This document shows positions 1-8,582 of a DNA stretch of 64,000 bases, one piece after another. A program made the position numbers and the translations under genes. This DNA is from Steroidobacteraceae bacterium. GTDB taxonomy: Bacteria > Pseudomonadota > Gammaproteobacteria > Steroidobacterales > Steroidobacteraceae. Within the stretch, counting starts at the first letter, position 1. Each line of letters starts with the position of its first letter. Where the stretch lies: NCBI GenBank assembly GCA_041395505.1, contig JAWLAG010000001.1, positions 62,001 through 126,000 of the forward strand, read 5' to 3'. The notes under the pieces are model-generated. The model had not been told where the DNA came from. It saw nothing but the letters and a program-made list of their open reading frames with translations, and did not search any database.

Positions 1-1275
1 CCCAGGCTCAACAATTTCAGCTTCTGGATACTGCCCTTCGCATTTACGCTGATGATCCTGACCATGTTCGTGCCGGGCGGCGCGCCAGCCGGTGGCTGGA
101 CGCTCTACCCGCCACTGTCACTGCAGGCAGGCGACGGCTTTCCGCTCACCATATTCGCCATACACCTGATGGGTGCCTCGTCGATCCTCGGCGCCATCAA
201 CGTCATCGTCACCATCATGAACATGCGCGCCCCGCAGATGGGTCTGCTGCGCATGCCGCTGTTCGTGTGGACCTGGCTGATCACCGCCTATCTCCTGATC
301 GCGGTGATGCCGGTGCTTGCGGGCGCCGTCACCATGCTGCTCACCGATCACTTCTTCGGCACCAGCTTCTTCAGCGCTGCCGGCGGCGGCGATCCGGTCA
401 TGTTCCAGCATATCTTCTGGTTCTTCGGCCACCCGGAAGTCTACATTCTGATTCTGCCCGCCTTCGGCATCGTCTCCGAAGTGATCCCGACTTTTTCGCG
501 CAAGCCGTTGTTCGGCTACGAGTCGATGGTCTATGCCTCGGCGTCCATCGCCTTCCTGTCGTTCATCGTCTGGGCCCACCACATGTTCACGGTGGGCATG
601 CCACTTGCGGGCCAGCTCTTCTTCATGCTCTCGACCATGCTGATCGCCATACCGACGGGCGTTAAGGTCTTCAACTGGTGCGCAACCATGTGGCGCGGTT
701 CCATAACCTTCGAACCGCCGATGCTGTTTGCACTCGCCTTCCTGTTCCTGTTCACCATCGGCGGTTTCTCCGGCCTGATGCTCGCGATCACGCCAGCGGA
801 CTTCCAGTACCACGACACCTATTTCGTGGTCGCGCATTTCCACTATGTGCTGGTGCCCGGCGCGATATTCGCCATCATGGCAGGTACCTATCTGTGGCTG
901 CCGAAGTGGACCGGCCATATGTACAACCAGACGCTCGCCAAATGGCACTTCTGGCTGTCGGCCATTTTCGTGAACGTGCTGTTCTTCCCGCAGCATTTCC
1001 TCGGCCTCGCCGGCATGCCGCGGCGCATCCCGGACTATGCCGTGCAGTTCACCGACTGGAACATGGTCTCCTCGATCGGCGCCTTTGGCTTCGGTCTGTC
1101 GCAGCTCCTCTTCCCCTACATCATCTGGCGCTGCGTCAAAGGCGGCGAGGCGGTCAAGGCGAAGGTCTGGGAAGGCGCACATGGCCTCGAGTGGGAGCTG
1201 CCCTCGCCGCCACCCTACCACTCCTGGGAGACGCCACCCTCTGGTGCGGTGATCGCCCGCGGAGCGGAGCATTGA
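1..1275 (+). CDS. ctaD: Cytochrome c oxidase subunit I, aa3 type (5' truncated)
   Basis: This is the catalytic subunit of a heme-copper terminal oxidase, which reduces O2 to water and pumps protons in the inner membrane. The reading frame is open from the first base of the window, so the N-terminal part lies outside it. The motif [13 protein letters not shown] carries the CuB-ligand His and the cross-linked Tyr. [13 protein letters not shown] carries the heme a3 and heme a ligands and associated residues. Several hydrophobic helices are visible. The stop overlaps a possible TTG start of a tiny ORF, and ctaG and ctaE follow, giving a standard cox operon. The K-channel Tyr and paired His residues indicate an A-type cytochrome oxidase rather than a cbb3 type. 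ctaC is presumably just upstream, outside the window. Confidence 0.97.
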   Translation, partial: PRLNNFSFWILPFAFTLMILTMFVPGGAPAGGWTLYPPLSLQAGDGFPLTIFAIHLMGASSILGAINVIVTIMNMRAPQMGLLRMPLFVWTWLITAYLLIAVMPVLAGAVTMLLTDHFFGTSFFSAAGGGDPVMFQHIFWFFGHPEVYILILPAFGIVSEVIPTFSRKPLFGYESMVYASASIAFLSFIVWAHHMFTVGMPLAGQLFFMLSTMLIAIPTGVKVFNWCATMWRGSITFEPPMLFALAFLFLFTIGGFSGLMLAITPADFQYHDTYFVVAHFHYVLVPGAIFAIMAGTYLWLPKWTGHMYNQTLAKWHFWLSAIFVNVLFFPQHFLGLAGMPRRIPDYAVQFTDWNMVSSIGAFGFGLSQLLFPYIIWRCVKGGEAVKAKVWEGAHGLEWELPSPPPYHSWETPPSGAVIARGAEH

Positions 1276-1394
1276 TCGACGTCGATGCACAACGGACCCG
1301 GCGCGTTCGTCGCAACGCGATGCTGCTCGGTCTGCTGGCCTTCGCTTTCTATGCCGGCTTCATCCTGCTGATGATGGCGCGCGCGCAACCGTGA
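1272..1394 (+). CDS. Small single-TM protein between cox subunit I and CtaG
   Basis: This is a 40-residue ORF starting at a TTG that overlaps the ctaD stop (TTGA) and ending at a TGA that overlaps the ctaG GTG start (GTGA). It has an Arg-rich N-terminus ([10 protein letters not shown]) followed by one hydrophobic segment of about 18 residues ([18 protein letters not shown]). Small membrane proteins in this position are common in cox operons of proteobacteria, often annotated as cytochrome oxidase small assembly proteins. The overlaps at both ends and the Arg-then-TM layout (N-in predicted) support a real gene. The role in oxidase assembly is inferred from position only. Confidence 0.6.
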   Translation: MIDVDAQRTRRVRRNAMLLGLLAFAFYAGFILLMMARAQP

Positions 1395-1963
1395 GCGAAC
1401 GAACCAATCCGTCGGTGCGCAAGGCCAACCGCCAGTTGCTGGCGCGGCTCCTGATGATGACGCTCGGCAGCTTCGCCTTTGGTTTCGCACTGGTGCCGCT
1501 CTATAGCGTGCTTTGCGACCTCACCGGCTTCGGCGACCAGACGCAACTTGCGCAGGCGGCGAATTCGCCTGTGGCCGGACGCATCGATGAGCGTCGCGAT
1601 GTGACGGTGGAGTTCATGACCCAGCTGCCGAGCGTCGGCAATTTCGAATTCACGCCGGTGCAGAAGTCGATTGATGTGCACCCCGGCGCGCTCAACGAAG
1701 CCGAGTTCATCGTGCGAAACCTCACCGGTCAGGACACTGTCACCCAGGCAGTGCCCAATATCACGCCCGGCCTCGCCGCGGGCTATCTGCGCAAAACCGA
1801 GTGTTTCTGTTTCACGCCGCAGCGATTCGCAGCCGGCGAGACCCGCCGCCTCAAGGTGCGATTTTTCATCGATCCGGCACTCCCCGATTATCTGGATCGC
1901 CTGACGCTCTCCTACACGCTGTACGACCAGTCGACCCTGATGGGCGCGGCTGGCAGCAATTAG
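1391..1963 (+). CDS. ctaG: Cytochrome c oxidase assembly protein CtaG/Cox11
   Basis: This is a copper chaperone that inserts CuB into subunit I. It has an N-terminal membrane anchor (about residues 14-35) and a periplasmic immunoglobulin-like domain. The Cu-binding CFCF motif is present in KTECFCFTPQ. The length of 190 residues is usual for the family. The GTG start overlaps the stop of the preceding small ORF, which implies translational coupling. It lies between the subunit I and subunit III genes, the usual place in alpha-, beta- and gammaproteobacterial aa3 operons. Confidence 0.95.
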   Translation: MSERTNPSVRKANRQLLARLLMMTLGSFAFGFALVPLYSVLCDLTGFGDQTQLAQAANSPVAGRIDERRDVTVEFMTQLPSVGNFEFTPVQKSIDVHPGALNEAEFIVRNLTGQDTVTQAVPNITPGLAAGYLRKTECFCFTPQRFAAGETRRLKVRFFIDPALPDYLDRLTLSYTLYDQSTLMGAAGSN

Positions 1964-1986
1964 TGCTTTCGTAAAGGGAAATCTAC

Positions 1987-2880
1987 ATGGCTGACGCTCA
2001 CGCACACGACCCCAACAAGTACTACATACCGCACTCGAGTCCCTGGCCGATCTTTGGCTCGGTCACCCTGTTCGTGTTGATGCTGGGCGTAGTCGGATTC
2101 CTCAACGAATGGGCGGGTGGTTCGCCGTGGCTGATGCTGCCCGGACTCGCCTTGCTTGCGATGATGTTCTTCGGCTGGTTCTCCACGGTGATCGACGAGA
2201 ACGAGCGGCACATCTACAACATGAGCGTCGACCGCTCGTTCCGCATGGGCATGATGTGGTTCATCTTCTCCGAGGTCATGTTCTTCGCGGCCTTCTTCGG
2301 CGCGCTTTTCTATGCGCGGCAGCTGTCAGTGCCTTGGCTGGGCGGCGAGGGCACGAAGGTTCTGACGAATCCCTTCCTCTGGCCAGGTTTCGAGAACGCC
2401 TGGCCGACCAATGGCCCGGCGACGGTCGGCGGTAAGGCGGATGGCTCCTTCGAGGTCATTCCCGCGTTCGGCCTGCCAGCGCTCAACACCCTGATCCTGC
2501 TCACCAGCGGTGTAACCGTGACCATTGCGCACCATGCCTTGCGTGCCGGCCACCGCGGCGTACTCAAGATCTTCCTCGCGCTGACCTTTCTGTTGGGTTT
2601 CCTGTTCGTCGGACTGCAGGCAAGCGAGTACGGTCATGCCTATCACGAACTCGGTTTGAAACTCTCGACCGGCATCTACGGCTCGACGTTTTTCATGCTG
2701 ACCGGTTTTCACGGCGCGCATGTCACGATCGGCGCCATCATGCTGCTGGTGATCTGGCTGCGCACCATGAAGGGCCATTTCACGCCGCAGCGCCACTTCG
2801 CCTTCGAGGCGGTCGCCTGGTATTGGCACTTCGTCGATGTCGTGTGGTTGGGGTTGTTCGTATTCGTTTACTGGGTCTGA
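1987..2880 (+). CDS. ctaE: Cytochrome c oxidase subunit III
   Basis: This is the seven-helix core subunit of the aa3 oxidase that helps sustain proton uptake into subunit I. The sequence begins with a His-rich segment (ADAHAHDPNKYYIPHSSPWP), typical of proteobacterial CoxC. ASEYGHAYHE and the later TGFHGAHVTIG are family signatures with the conserved Glu and His residues. The C-terminal helix AVAWYWHFVDVVWLGLF is diagnostic. An insertion of about 45 residues (roughly residues 117-160) sits between early helices, as in many gammaproteobacterial versions. It follows ctaG by 23 nt, with a run of purines (aaagggaaa) as the likely ribosome-binding site. Confidence 0.96.
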   Translation: MADAHAHDPNKYYIPHSSPWPIFGSVTLFVLMLGVVGFLNEWAGGSPWLMLPGLALLAMMFFGWFSTVIDENERHIYNMSVDRSFRMGMMWFIFSEVMFFAAFFGALFYARQLSVPWLGGEGTKVLTNPFLWPGFENAWPTNGPATVGGKADGSFEVIPAFGLPALNTLILLTSGVTVTIAHHALRAGHRGVLKIFLALTFLLGFLFVGLQASEYGHAYHELGLKLSTGIYGSTFFMLTGFHGAHVTIGAIMLLVIWLRTMKGHFTPQRHFAFEAVAWYWHFVDVVWLGLFVFVYWV

Positions 2881-2964
2881 CCTCGACCCGGCCGTAGCCC
2901 CCGGCGCGCGGCTGCTTGCAACGCAATCCCCGCTCGGACCGGGGCATCTGCGACGCTTGCGGCG

Positions 2965-3177
2965 CTAGCCGCCAAGTCCATGCGGCTTGATGTACCCCAT
3001 TGCCCACGCAACCAATAACAGGATAAAAAGCCCCACCGACAGGCTGATGCGCAGCGTGAGTGCGCGCAGCATCTTGCGTGAGTCACCCTTGCCACTTGCC
3101 AGGTGGTAGAGCGCGCTGCCGAGGCTCGCCACGATGCCGATCAGCACGGCAATGACAAATAGCTTGATGAGGTCCAT
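2965..3177 (-). CDS. Twin-TM protein, DUF2909 family
   Basis: This is a 70-residue protein with two hydrophobic helices (about residues 4-22 and 42-62) joined by a short basic loop (SGKGDSRKMLRALTLR). It resembles the DUF2909 twin-transmembrane proteins, which in gammaproteobacteria commonly lie between the cox operon and surf1. It is on the opposite strand to the oxidase genes and divergent from surf1, 29 nt away. No enzymatic motif is visible. A role connected with the oxidase is inferred only from conserved neighbourhood. Confidence 0.75.
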   Translation of the reverse strand: MDLIKLFVIAVLIGIVASLGSALYHLASGKGDSRKMLRALTLRISLSVGLFILLLVAWAMGYIKPHGLGG

Positions 3178-3206
3178 GGACCTCTAGTATAGGGGCAGGT
3201 AGCGTC

Positions 3207-3938
3207 GTGCGTATCGATTTGGGCAAGCGGATTTTCTCGCCGTCACTCGCCATGACGGTGCTGACCATTGCCGCTGTTGCGCTGTTCATCGCGCTCGGTC
3301 GCTGGCAGTGGCATCGCGGCGAATATCACCGCGCGCTCCGGGATCAGTTCGCGCAGCAAGACAGGCCTGCGGTCGAGATCGGCACGCGCAGCCTCGCGAG
3401 CCTGCCGCGTTTCTCGCGTGTGTTGCTCCGCGGGCGGTATGTACCACGCCAATTCGTCCTCGATAACATGAGCCACAACGGCCAGCCAGGCTATGAAGTA
3501 CTGACGGTCTTTGCGCTGGCCGACGGTCGCGAGGTACTCGTGAATCGCGGCTGGTTGCAGGCGAGCGGCTATCGGGACCGACTGCCCGGGATCGACCTGC
3601 CGTTGCAACTGACCACCGCAGCGATCATCACCGGCCGGCTCACCGATCTGCCGGTTGCCGCGCTCGAGTCGGGGCGCGCACCGCCCACGCTCGATGCGCG
3701 CTGGCCCAAGCTCACCAGCTTTCCGCGTTGGCTCGAACTCGAGGCCGCGGCGGGCCATGCTCTCGAGCGCCAGCAGGTGCTGCTCGATGCCAGCCAGCCG
3801 GGTGGATTTCTGCGAGAATTCCGTCCCCCGGGTATCGACCCCGAGCGCAATTTCTCCTACGCCATCCAGTGGTGGGCGTTTGCACTGCTTGCGATCGTGC
3901 TCTACCTGGTCCTCAATCTGCGAAAGGTGACGCGATGA
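3207..3938 (+). CDS. surf1: SURF1 family cytochrome oxidase biogenesis protein
   Basis: SURF1 proteins help deliver or insert heme a into cytochrome oxidase. The 243-residue protein has the expected hairpin of two membrane helices at the ends (about residues 12-30 and 218-238) around a periplasmic domain. Family signatures include LGRWQWHR near the N-terminus, GYEVLTVFALADGREVLVNRGW in the middle and FSYAIQWWAFALLAI at the C-terminus. The start is GTG. A TAGTAT hexamer at 3185-3190 could be the -10 box. The stop overlaps the start of the next gene (ATGA), indicating one transcription unit with the SCO-like gene, ctaA and ctaB. Confidence 0.93.
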   Translation: MRIDLGKRIFSPSLAMTVLTIAAVALFIALGRWQWHRGEYHRALRDQFAQQDRPAVEIGTRSLASLPRFSRVLLRGRYVPRQFVLDNMSHNGQPGYEVLTVFALADGREVLVNRGWLQASGYRDRLPGIDLPLQLTTAAIITGRLTDLPVAALESGRAPPTLDARWPKLTSFPRWLELEAAAGHALERQQVLLDASQPGGFLREFRPPGIDPERNFSYAIQWWAFALLAIVLYLVLNLRKVTR

Positions 3939-4492
3939 CGCAACCCGCCCGGCGCAATTCGCTAGGCACCCTGCTGGCGTTGTTCGGATTGTTCTTCCTG
4001 CCTTTGCTGGCAGCGTTCTATCTGTATTACGTCGGCGGCTGGCGACCCGCCGCCGCCACCAATCATGGCGAACTGCTGCGCCCGGCCATTGCGTTGCCTG
4101 CCGTCAACGGACTGCTGCGCGAGCGCTGGACGCTGGTCTATGTCGGCGACGGCCGCTGTGATGACGACTGTGAGCGAGCGCTCTGGGTCATGCGCCAGAC
4201 CCGGCTCTCCCTCAACAATGACATGGCGCGAGTTGCGCGCCTGTTCCTGGCCACCTCGAATTGTTGCCGCGAGCAATTCCTGCAGCGCGAGCACGCGGGT
4301 CTTGATGTCGTCGCGGCCGACTCGGGCGATGCGGCAGGGATTGCAGCGCGCTTCCCCGTTGAAGCGCGTGGCAAAAGCATTTTTCTGGTCGATCCACGCG
4401 GCAACCTCATGATGCAGACCAACGCCGGCGACGATCCCAAAGGGTTGCTCGAGGACCTGAAGAAATTGCTCAAGCTCTCGCACATCGGCTGA
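3935..4492 (+). CDS. SCO-like thioredoxin-fold membrane protein of the cox cluster
   Basis: This is a 185-residue protein with one N-terminal TM helix (about residues 10-32) and a periplasmic domain resembling the SCO1/SenC thioredoxin fold. WTLVYVGDGRCDDDC supplies a CxxxC pair, the position used for copper or disulfide chemistry in SCO proteins. The C-terminal FLVDPRGNLMM is also SCO-like. The distal His used by copper-binding SCO proteins is not evident, so copper binding is uncertain. The ATG overlaps the surf1 stop and the stop is 2 nt before ctaA. Proteins of this type commonly sit between surf1 and ctaA in gammaproteobacteria. A larger ORF with an earlier start would overlap surf1 and is not preferred. 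Confidence 0.8.
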   Translation: MTQPARRNSLGTLLALFGLFFLPLLAAFYLYYVGGWRPAAATNHGELLRPAIALPAVNGLLRERWTLVYVGDGRCDDDCERALWVMRQTRLSLNNDMARVARLFLATSNCCREQFLQREHAGLDVVAADSGDAAGIAARFPVEARGKSIFLVDPRGNLMMQTNAGDDPKGLLEDLKKLLKLSHIG

Positions 4493-4494
4493 CC

Positions 4495-5526
4495 ATGAGT
4501 AACGATATGTGGATTCGGCGTTTCACGGTGCTGGCAGCGATGCTGTGCCTCGTCGTCGTGGTGCTCGGTGCCTATGTGCGCCTCAGCAACGCGGGCCTCG
4601 GTTGCCCGGACTGGCCGGGCTGCTACGGTCACGTCACGCCGGCCGCGGCGTTGCGCAATGCCGAGCAGGTCGCGCGCGATTATCCGGGGCTCAACATCGA
4701 AACGGGCAAGGCCTGGCGCGAGATGATCCACCGTTACGCCGCCAGCACGCTCGGCCTGCTCATCGTCATCATCACTGCACTTGCCTGGCAGGATAGGCGA
4801 CGGCGCTCGATGGCGTTTCATTTCACGTTGCTCGGCACGGTCGTCGCGCAGGGCGTGCTCGGGATGCTGACCGTCACCTGGTTGCTCAAGCCCCTGATCG
4901 TCACGCTGCATCTGCTGGGAGGCCTCTCGACGCTCGGTCTTTTGTTGTGGCTCATGCTCGGCGAACTGGGCGGCGGATCGGTCACGCTGCCGCCTTCAGG
5001 TTCCGATCGCATGGCGTTGCGCATGCTCCGGCGCGCGGCAGCCGTCGCGCTCGCGGTGCTCGCGCTGCAGATCGCGCTCGGTGGCTGGACCAGCAGCAAT
5101 TACGCGGCGATGGCTTGCCCCGATGTGCCTCGCTGCCAGAACGCCTGGTGGCCCCCGATGGATCTGGGCGACGCGTTCGTGCTCTGGCGTGGACTCGACA
5201 TCAACTACGAGGGCGGCGTGCTCGATCATCCAGCGCGGGTCGCCATTCATTTCATGCATCGTCTCGGCGCGATCCTGGCGACACTGGTTCTCACCGCCAC
5301 CGCACTGCTCGCCTGGCGGCAACGCCGTCATTCGGCGCGCCTGACGCGCGCGGCCGTCCTGGTCGGCGTGCTGCTCGCAACGCAATTGACCATCGGCATC
5401 AGCATGGTTCGCAAGGCCTTTCCACTCGATATTGCGACGCTCCATAACGCCGGTGCCGCGCTACTGCTCGTGGCCACGATCTATCTGCTGCATGCGGCCC
5501 GCTACCCGCAGGGCCGCAACCCGTGA
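4495..5526 (+). CDS. ctaA: Heme A synthase (CtaA/COX15)
   Basis: This enzyme oxidises the C8 methyl group of heme O to the formyl group of heme A, the cofactor of the aa3 oxidase, in the inner membrane. The 343-residue protein has eight predicted helices arranged as two similar halves. The paired His ligands are visible in [23 protein letters not shown] and TLHNAGAA. The N-terminal signature [17 protein letters not shown] is characteristic of proteobacterial COX15-type enzymes. The stop overlaps the next gene, ctaB, by 4 nt (GTGA). Confidence 0.95.
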   Translation: MSNDMWIRRFTVLAAMLCLVVVVLGAYVRLSNAGLGCPDWPGCYGHVTPAAALRNAEQVARDYPGLNIETGKAWREMIHRYAASTLGLLIVIITALAWQDRRRRSMAFHFTLLGTVVAQGVLGMLTVTWLLKPLIVTLHLLGGLSTLGLLLWLMLGELGGGSVTLPPSGSDRMALRMLRRAAAVALAVLALQIALGGWTSSNYAAMACPDVPRCQNAWWPPMDLGDAFVLWRGLDINYEGGVLDHPARVAIHFMHRLGAILATLVLTATALLAWRQRRHSARLTRAAVLVGVLLATQLTIGISMVRKAFPLDIATLHNAGAALLLVATIYLLHAARYPQGRNP

Positions 5527-6416
5527 GCGAGTGGCGCCAATACCTCGAACTGACAAAGCCACGTGTCGTACTGCTGATCGTGTTCACCGCCATCGTCGGC
5601 ACACTGCTGTCGGTGCCTGGTGCGCCACCACTTGGCGCATTGTTTTTTGGCAACCTCGGCGTCGGCCTTGCAGCCGCCTGCGCAGCAACCATCAATCATG
5701 TGCTCGATCACCGCATCGACGAAAAGATGGCGCGCACTCGGCACCGCCCCCTGCCAACGGGTCGCATCACCCACGGCAAGGCACTCGGCTTCGCCGCCGT
5801 GCTCGGCGTGAGCGCAATGCTCATCCTGTGGTGGCTGGTCAATCCGCTGACCGCCGTGCTCACTTTCGCATCGTTGATCGGCTATGCCGTCATCTATACC
5901 GTCTGGTTGAAGCGGGCGACCTCGCAGAACATCGTCATCGGCGGAGCGGCGGGTGCCGCGCCCCCTGTGCTCGGGTGGGCGGCCGTGACGAACTCAATCG
6001 ACCCGAATGCGCTGCTACTGTTTCTGATCATCTTCATCTGGACGCCACCGCATTTCTGGGCGCTGGCGATCGCGCGACGTGACGACTACGCTGCGGCGGG
6101 AATTCCGATGCTGCCAGTCACCCACGGCGTCGCCTACACGCGACTGCAGGTGCTGCTGTATACCATCCTTCTGGTGCTGATCACGCTGATGCCGTTCCTG
6201 ACACGCATGAGCGGTCTGATCTACCTGGCCGCGGTATTGGTGCTGAATGGCATCTTCCTGTACTACTCGCTGGCGCTGAAGTTGACCGAACGCGCAGAAC
6301 TGCCCATGCGTGTGTTCAAATTCTCGGTCACCTACCTCATGTGGCTGTTCGCGGCGTTACTCGTGGATCATTACCTGCCGACGACGCAGATGCAGGTGAT
6401 GACGCTCTCGCCGTGA
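5523..6416 (+). CDS. ctaB: Protoheme IX farnesyltransferase (heme O synthase)
   Basis: A UbiA-superfamily membrane prenyltransferase that adds a farnesyl group to heme B to make heme O, the substrate of CtaA. The 297-residue protein carries the Asp-rich motif [20 protein letters not shown] (about residues 57-76) and several TM helices. The second conserved region, [20 protein letters not shown], is also present. The GTG start overlaps the ctaA stop, so heme O and heme A synthesis are coupled. It is the last gene of the oxidase biogenesis operon and converges on a metallo-hydrolase gene 6 nt away. Confidence 0.95.
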   Translation: MSEWRQYLELTKPRVVLLIVFTAIVGTLLSVPGAPPLGALFFGNLGVGLAAACAATINHVLDHRIDEKMARTRHRPLPTGRITHGKALGFAAVLGVSAMLILWWLVNPLTAVLTFASLIGYAVIYTVWLKRATSQNIVIGGAAGAAPPVLGWAAVTNSIDPNALLLFLIIFIWTPPHFWALAIARRDDYAAAGIPMLPVTHGVAYTRLQVLLYTILLVLITLMPFLTRMSGLIYLAAVLVLNGIFLYYSLALKLTERAELPMRVFKFSVTYLMWLFAALLVDHYLPTTQMQVMTLSP

Positions 6417-6422
6417 TGGCCC

Positions 6423-7070
6423 TCAGTGGCGAAACATCCGATCGGCAACGAAAGGATTGTGCTGCCGCTCCTCGCCAAAGGTCGACATCGGACCATGCCC
6501 CGGCAGGAATCGCACATCGTCCCCCAGAGGAAAGAGCTTGTCGCGTATCGAGCGAATGAGCGTGTCGTGATCGCCGCGGGGAAAATCGCTTCGTCCAATT
6601 GACCCGGCGAAAAGCACATCGCCAACGATGGCGAAACGCGACGGCATGTGAAAGAAGACGACATGGCCAGGCGTATGACCGGGGCAGTGCAATACCTCGA
6701 GCGTCTCATCGCCCACGGTTACCCGATCGCCATCCTCGAGCCAGCGATCGGGCTCGAAAGTCGATGCGGACGGAAAACCGAATTGCCGGGCATGCTCCGG
6801 CATGGCATCGATCCAGAACTTGTCCTCGCGCTGCGGACCCTCGATGGTGAGACTGCGCAGCCGCGCGAGTTCCGCGGTTGCCGCCGCATGGTCGAGGTGG
6901 GCGTGGGTCAGCAGGATCTTGCGCAGTTTCAGCGCGTTGTCGTCAACCACTTTCAGCACGCGTTCGAGATCTCCGCCCGGGTCGACGACGGCCGCCTCGA
7001 GCGTCACGGGGCAGGCAATGATGGAGCAGTTCTGTTCGAACGGCGTGACTGGCACCACGAAGACTTGCAT
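6423..7070 (-). CDS. MBL-fold metallo-hydrolase (glyoxalase II-like, YcbL type)
   Basis: This is a 215-residue metallo-beta-lactamase-fold hydrolase. The metal-binding motif LTHAHLDHAA, the CPGHTPGHVVFF strand, GDVLFAGSIGRSDFP and the final PGHGPMSTFGEE give the usual two-metal ligand set. It lacks the C-terminal substrate domain of true hydroxyacylglutathione hydrolases, matching the short YcbL/glyoxalase II-like group. It is divergent from a full-length glyoxalase II gene at 7176, so the two may serve related thioester chemistry, but the substrate is unknown. Confidence 0.9.
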   Translation of the reverse strand: MQVFVVPVTPFEQNCSIIACPVTLEAAVVDPGGDLERVLKVVDDNALKLRKILLTHAHLDHAAATAELARLRSLTIEGPQREDKFWIDAMPEHARQFGFPSASTFEPDRWLEDGDRVTVGDETLEVLHCPGHTPGHVVFFHMPSRFAIVGDVLFAGSIGRSDFPRGDHDTLIRSIRDKLFPLGDDVRFLPGHGPMSTFGEERQHNPFVADRMFRH

Positions 7071-7175
7071 CGCGCCATTATGCCTCGTCGAGCCGCGAAT
7101 TGCGGGCAGCGGGCAGGCACATGCTAGGCTGGCATGGCGCCGCCCGCGCCTTGCCGTCTAGCTGGAGAGAAAGCC

Positions 7176-7967
7176 ATGATCGTCGAGCGGATCTGGACCA
7201 ACAACAATTATCGCAATTACAACTATCTGATCGCCTGTCCCGAAAGCGGCGAGGCGCTCGCCGTCGATCCATTGGCCCATCAGCTGTGCCTGTCACGGGC
7301 GAGGGAGCGCGGTTTTACCATCACCCAGATCCTCAATACCCACGAACATGGCGATCACACCGGCGGCAATCGCGCCTTGAAGGCCGTCACCGGCGCGAGG
7401 GTGCTGGCCCATGCCGGCGCCGCGGAACGCATAGGCGGTGTCGATCAGGGGCTTGCGCAGGGCGATGTGATTCGCATCGGACGAAGCGTCGAACTCGAGT
7501 GTCTCGACACGCCGGGCCATACAATGGCGCACATCTGCGTGCTCGCGCACAGCGAGACGCCGGCGCTATTTTGCGGCGATACGCTTTTCAATGCCGGCGC
7601 GGGCAACTGCCACAATGGCGGTCATCCCGTCGAGCTTTACCAGACCTTCGCCAGGCAGCTGAATCGCCTGCCCGAGCAGACGCTGATCTACCCCGGTCAC
7701 GATTACCTCGCGCGCAACCTCGAGTTCACGCTCGATCGCGAACCGGGCAACCAGGCCGCGGCGGCGCGTGTCGATACAGCGCGCCGGCACGACCCCGCCA
7801 CTGCGGAGATAACGACGCTCGCCGTCGAGCGGCAGATCAATACGTTCTTTCGCCTGGGTGAGCCGCAGATCATTGCGCGTTTGCGCGAGCAATTCCCCGA
7901 CCTTGGCGCATCACCCGAGGCGCAGACGGTGTTCCTCAAATTGCGCGAACTGCGCAACCGCTGGTGA
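7176..7967 (+). CDS. gloB: Hydroxyacylglutathione hydrolase (glyoxalase II)
   Basis: Glyoxalase II hydrolyses S-lactoylglutathione to lactate and glutathione, completing methylglyoxal detoxification. The start at 7176 has an upstream GGAGAGAAAG ribosome-binding site, and the protein (263 residues) then begins MIVERIWTNNN as the family does. The N-terminal domain carries NTHEHGDHTGGN, DTPGHTMAHI, FCGDTLF and YPGHDY. The C-terminal helical substrate-binding domain includes LEFTLDREPGN. An in-frame ATG 42 nt upstream lacks a good ribosome-binding site. A glutathione transferase gene converges on it without a gap, consistent with a glutathione-linked group. Confidence 0.93.
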   Translation: MIVERIWTNNNYRNYNYLIACPESGEALAVDPLAHQLCLSRARERGFTITQILNTHEHGDHTGGNRALKAVTGARVLAHAGAAERIGGVDQGLAQGDVIRIGRSVELECLDTPGHTMAHICVLAHSETPALFCGDTLFNAGAGNCHNGGHPVELYQTFARQLNRLPEQTLIYPGHDYLARNLEFTLDREPGNQAAAARVDTARRHDPATAEITTLAVERQINTFFRLGEPQIIARLREQFPDLGASPEAQTVFLKLRELRNRW

Positions 7968-8582
7968 TCACTCCGGCCGCGCCGTAATCGGCCGATGTCG
8001 TGGCTGCGCGGCAACCCGTGCGAGCCAGTTGCGGACGGCTGGATAGGGTGCGAGGTCGAGATTGCCTTCGCCGGCAACATGCGTATAGGCATAGAGTGCG
8101 ATATCGGCAATGCTGTAGCGTCCGGCGACGAAAAACGGCTGATCGCTCAGGTGATGCTCCATCACCGCAAGTGCCTCGTGGCCCTTCGGCAGGCGCCACT
8201 CGAGTTCGGCGCGGCGCGCATGATCCGCAGGCAGGTGCCGCAGGATATAGCGCGGTGTCGCGACAAAGGGCTCGTGGCTGTATTGCTCGAAGAACAGCCA
8301 CTGCAGGGTAAGTGCACGCTCATAACGGTCCGTTGACAGATAGTCGGAACCATCGGCCAGATAGAACAGTATGGCGTTCGATTCGGCGATGATGCGGCCA
8401 TCGTCGAGTTCCAGCGCCGGAATACGGCCGTTCAGATTCTTGCGCAGGAATTCGGGGGTTCGCGTCTCACCCGCGACGATGTCGAGTTCCGTCCAGGCGA
8501 AGGGCTGTTGTAGCTGCCACAACAGGAGGCGCACCTTGTAGCCATTGCCCGAATCGAGGTAATCGTAGACTCGCAAGGTCAC
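7968..8582 (-). CDS. Glutathione S-transferase family protein
   Basis: This is a 204-residue protein with an N-terminal thioredoxin-like domain (GNGYKVRLLLWQL, then GRIPALELDDGRIIAESNAILFYLADG, the glutathione-binding cis-Pro and Glu-Ser region) and a C-terminal helical domain with FFVAGRYSIADIALYAYTH, the conserved N-capping box. The active residue near the N-terminus appears to be Ser or Asn rather than Tyr. The GTG start overlaps the stop of the upstream VOC lipoprotein gene by 4 nt, so the two are probably cotranscribed. The substrate is unknown. Confidence 0.9.
   Translation of the reverse strand: MTLRVYDYLDSGNGYKVRLLLWQLQQPFAWTELDIVAGETRTPEFLRKNLNGRIPALELDDGRIIAESNAILFYLADGSDYLSTDRYERALTLQWLFFEQYSHEPFVATPRYILRHLPADHARRAELEWRLPKGHEALAVMEHHLSDQPFFVAGRYSIADIALYAYTHVAGEGNLDLAPYPAVRNWLARVAAQPRHRPITARPE

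Noticed and set aside
118..1290. Minus-strand ORF opposite ctaD
   Set aside because: Shadow frame; no motif and no ribosome-binding site.
2929..2947. CCCCG/CGGGG short stem after ctaE as a terminator
   Set aside because: Only a 5-bp stem without a T-tract; too weak to list as a terminator.
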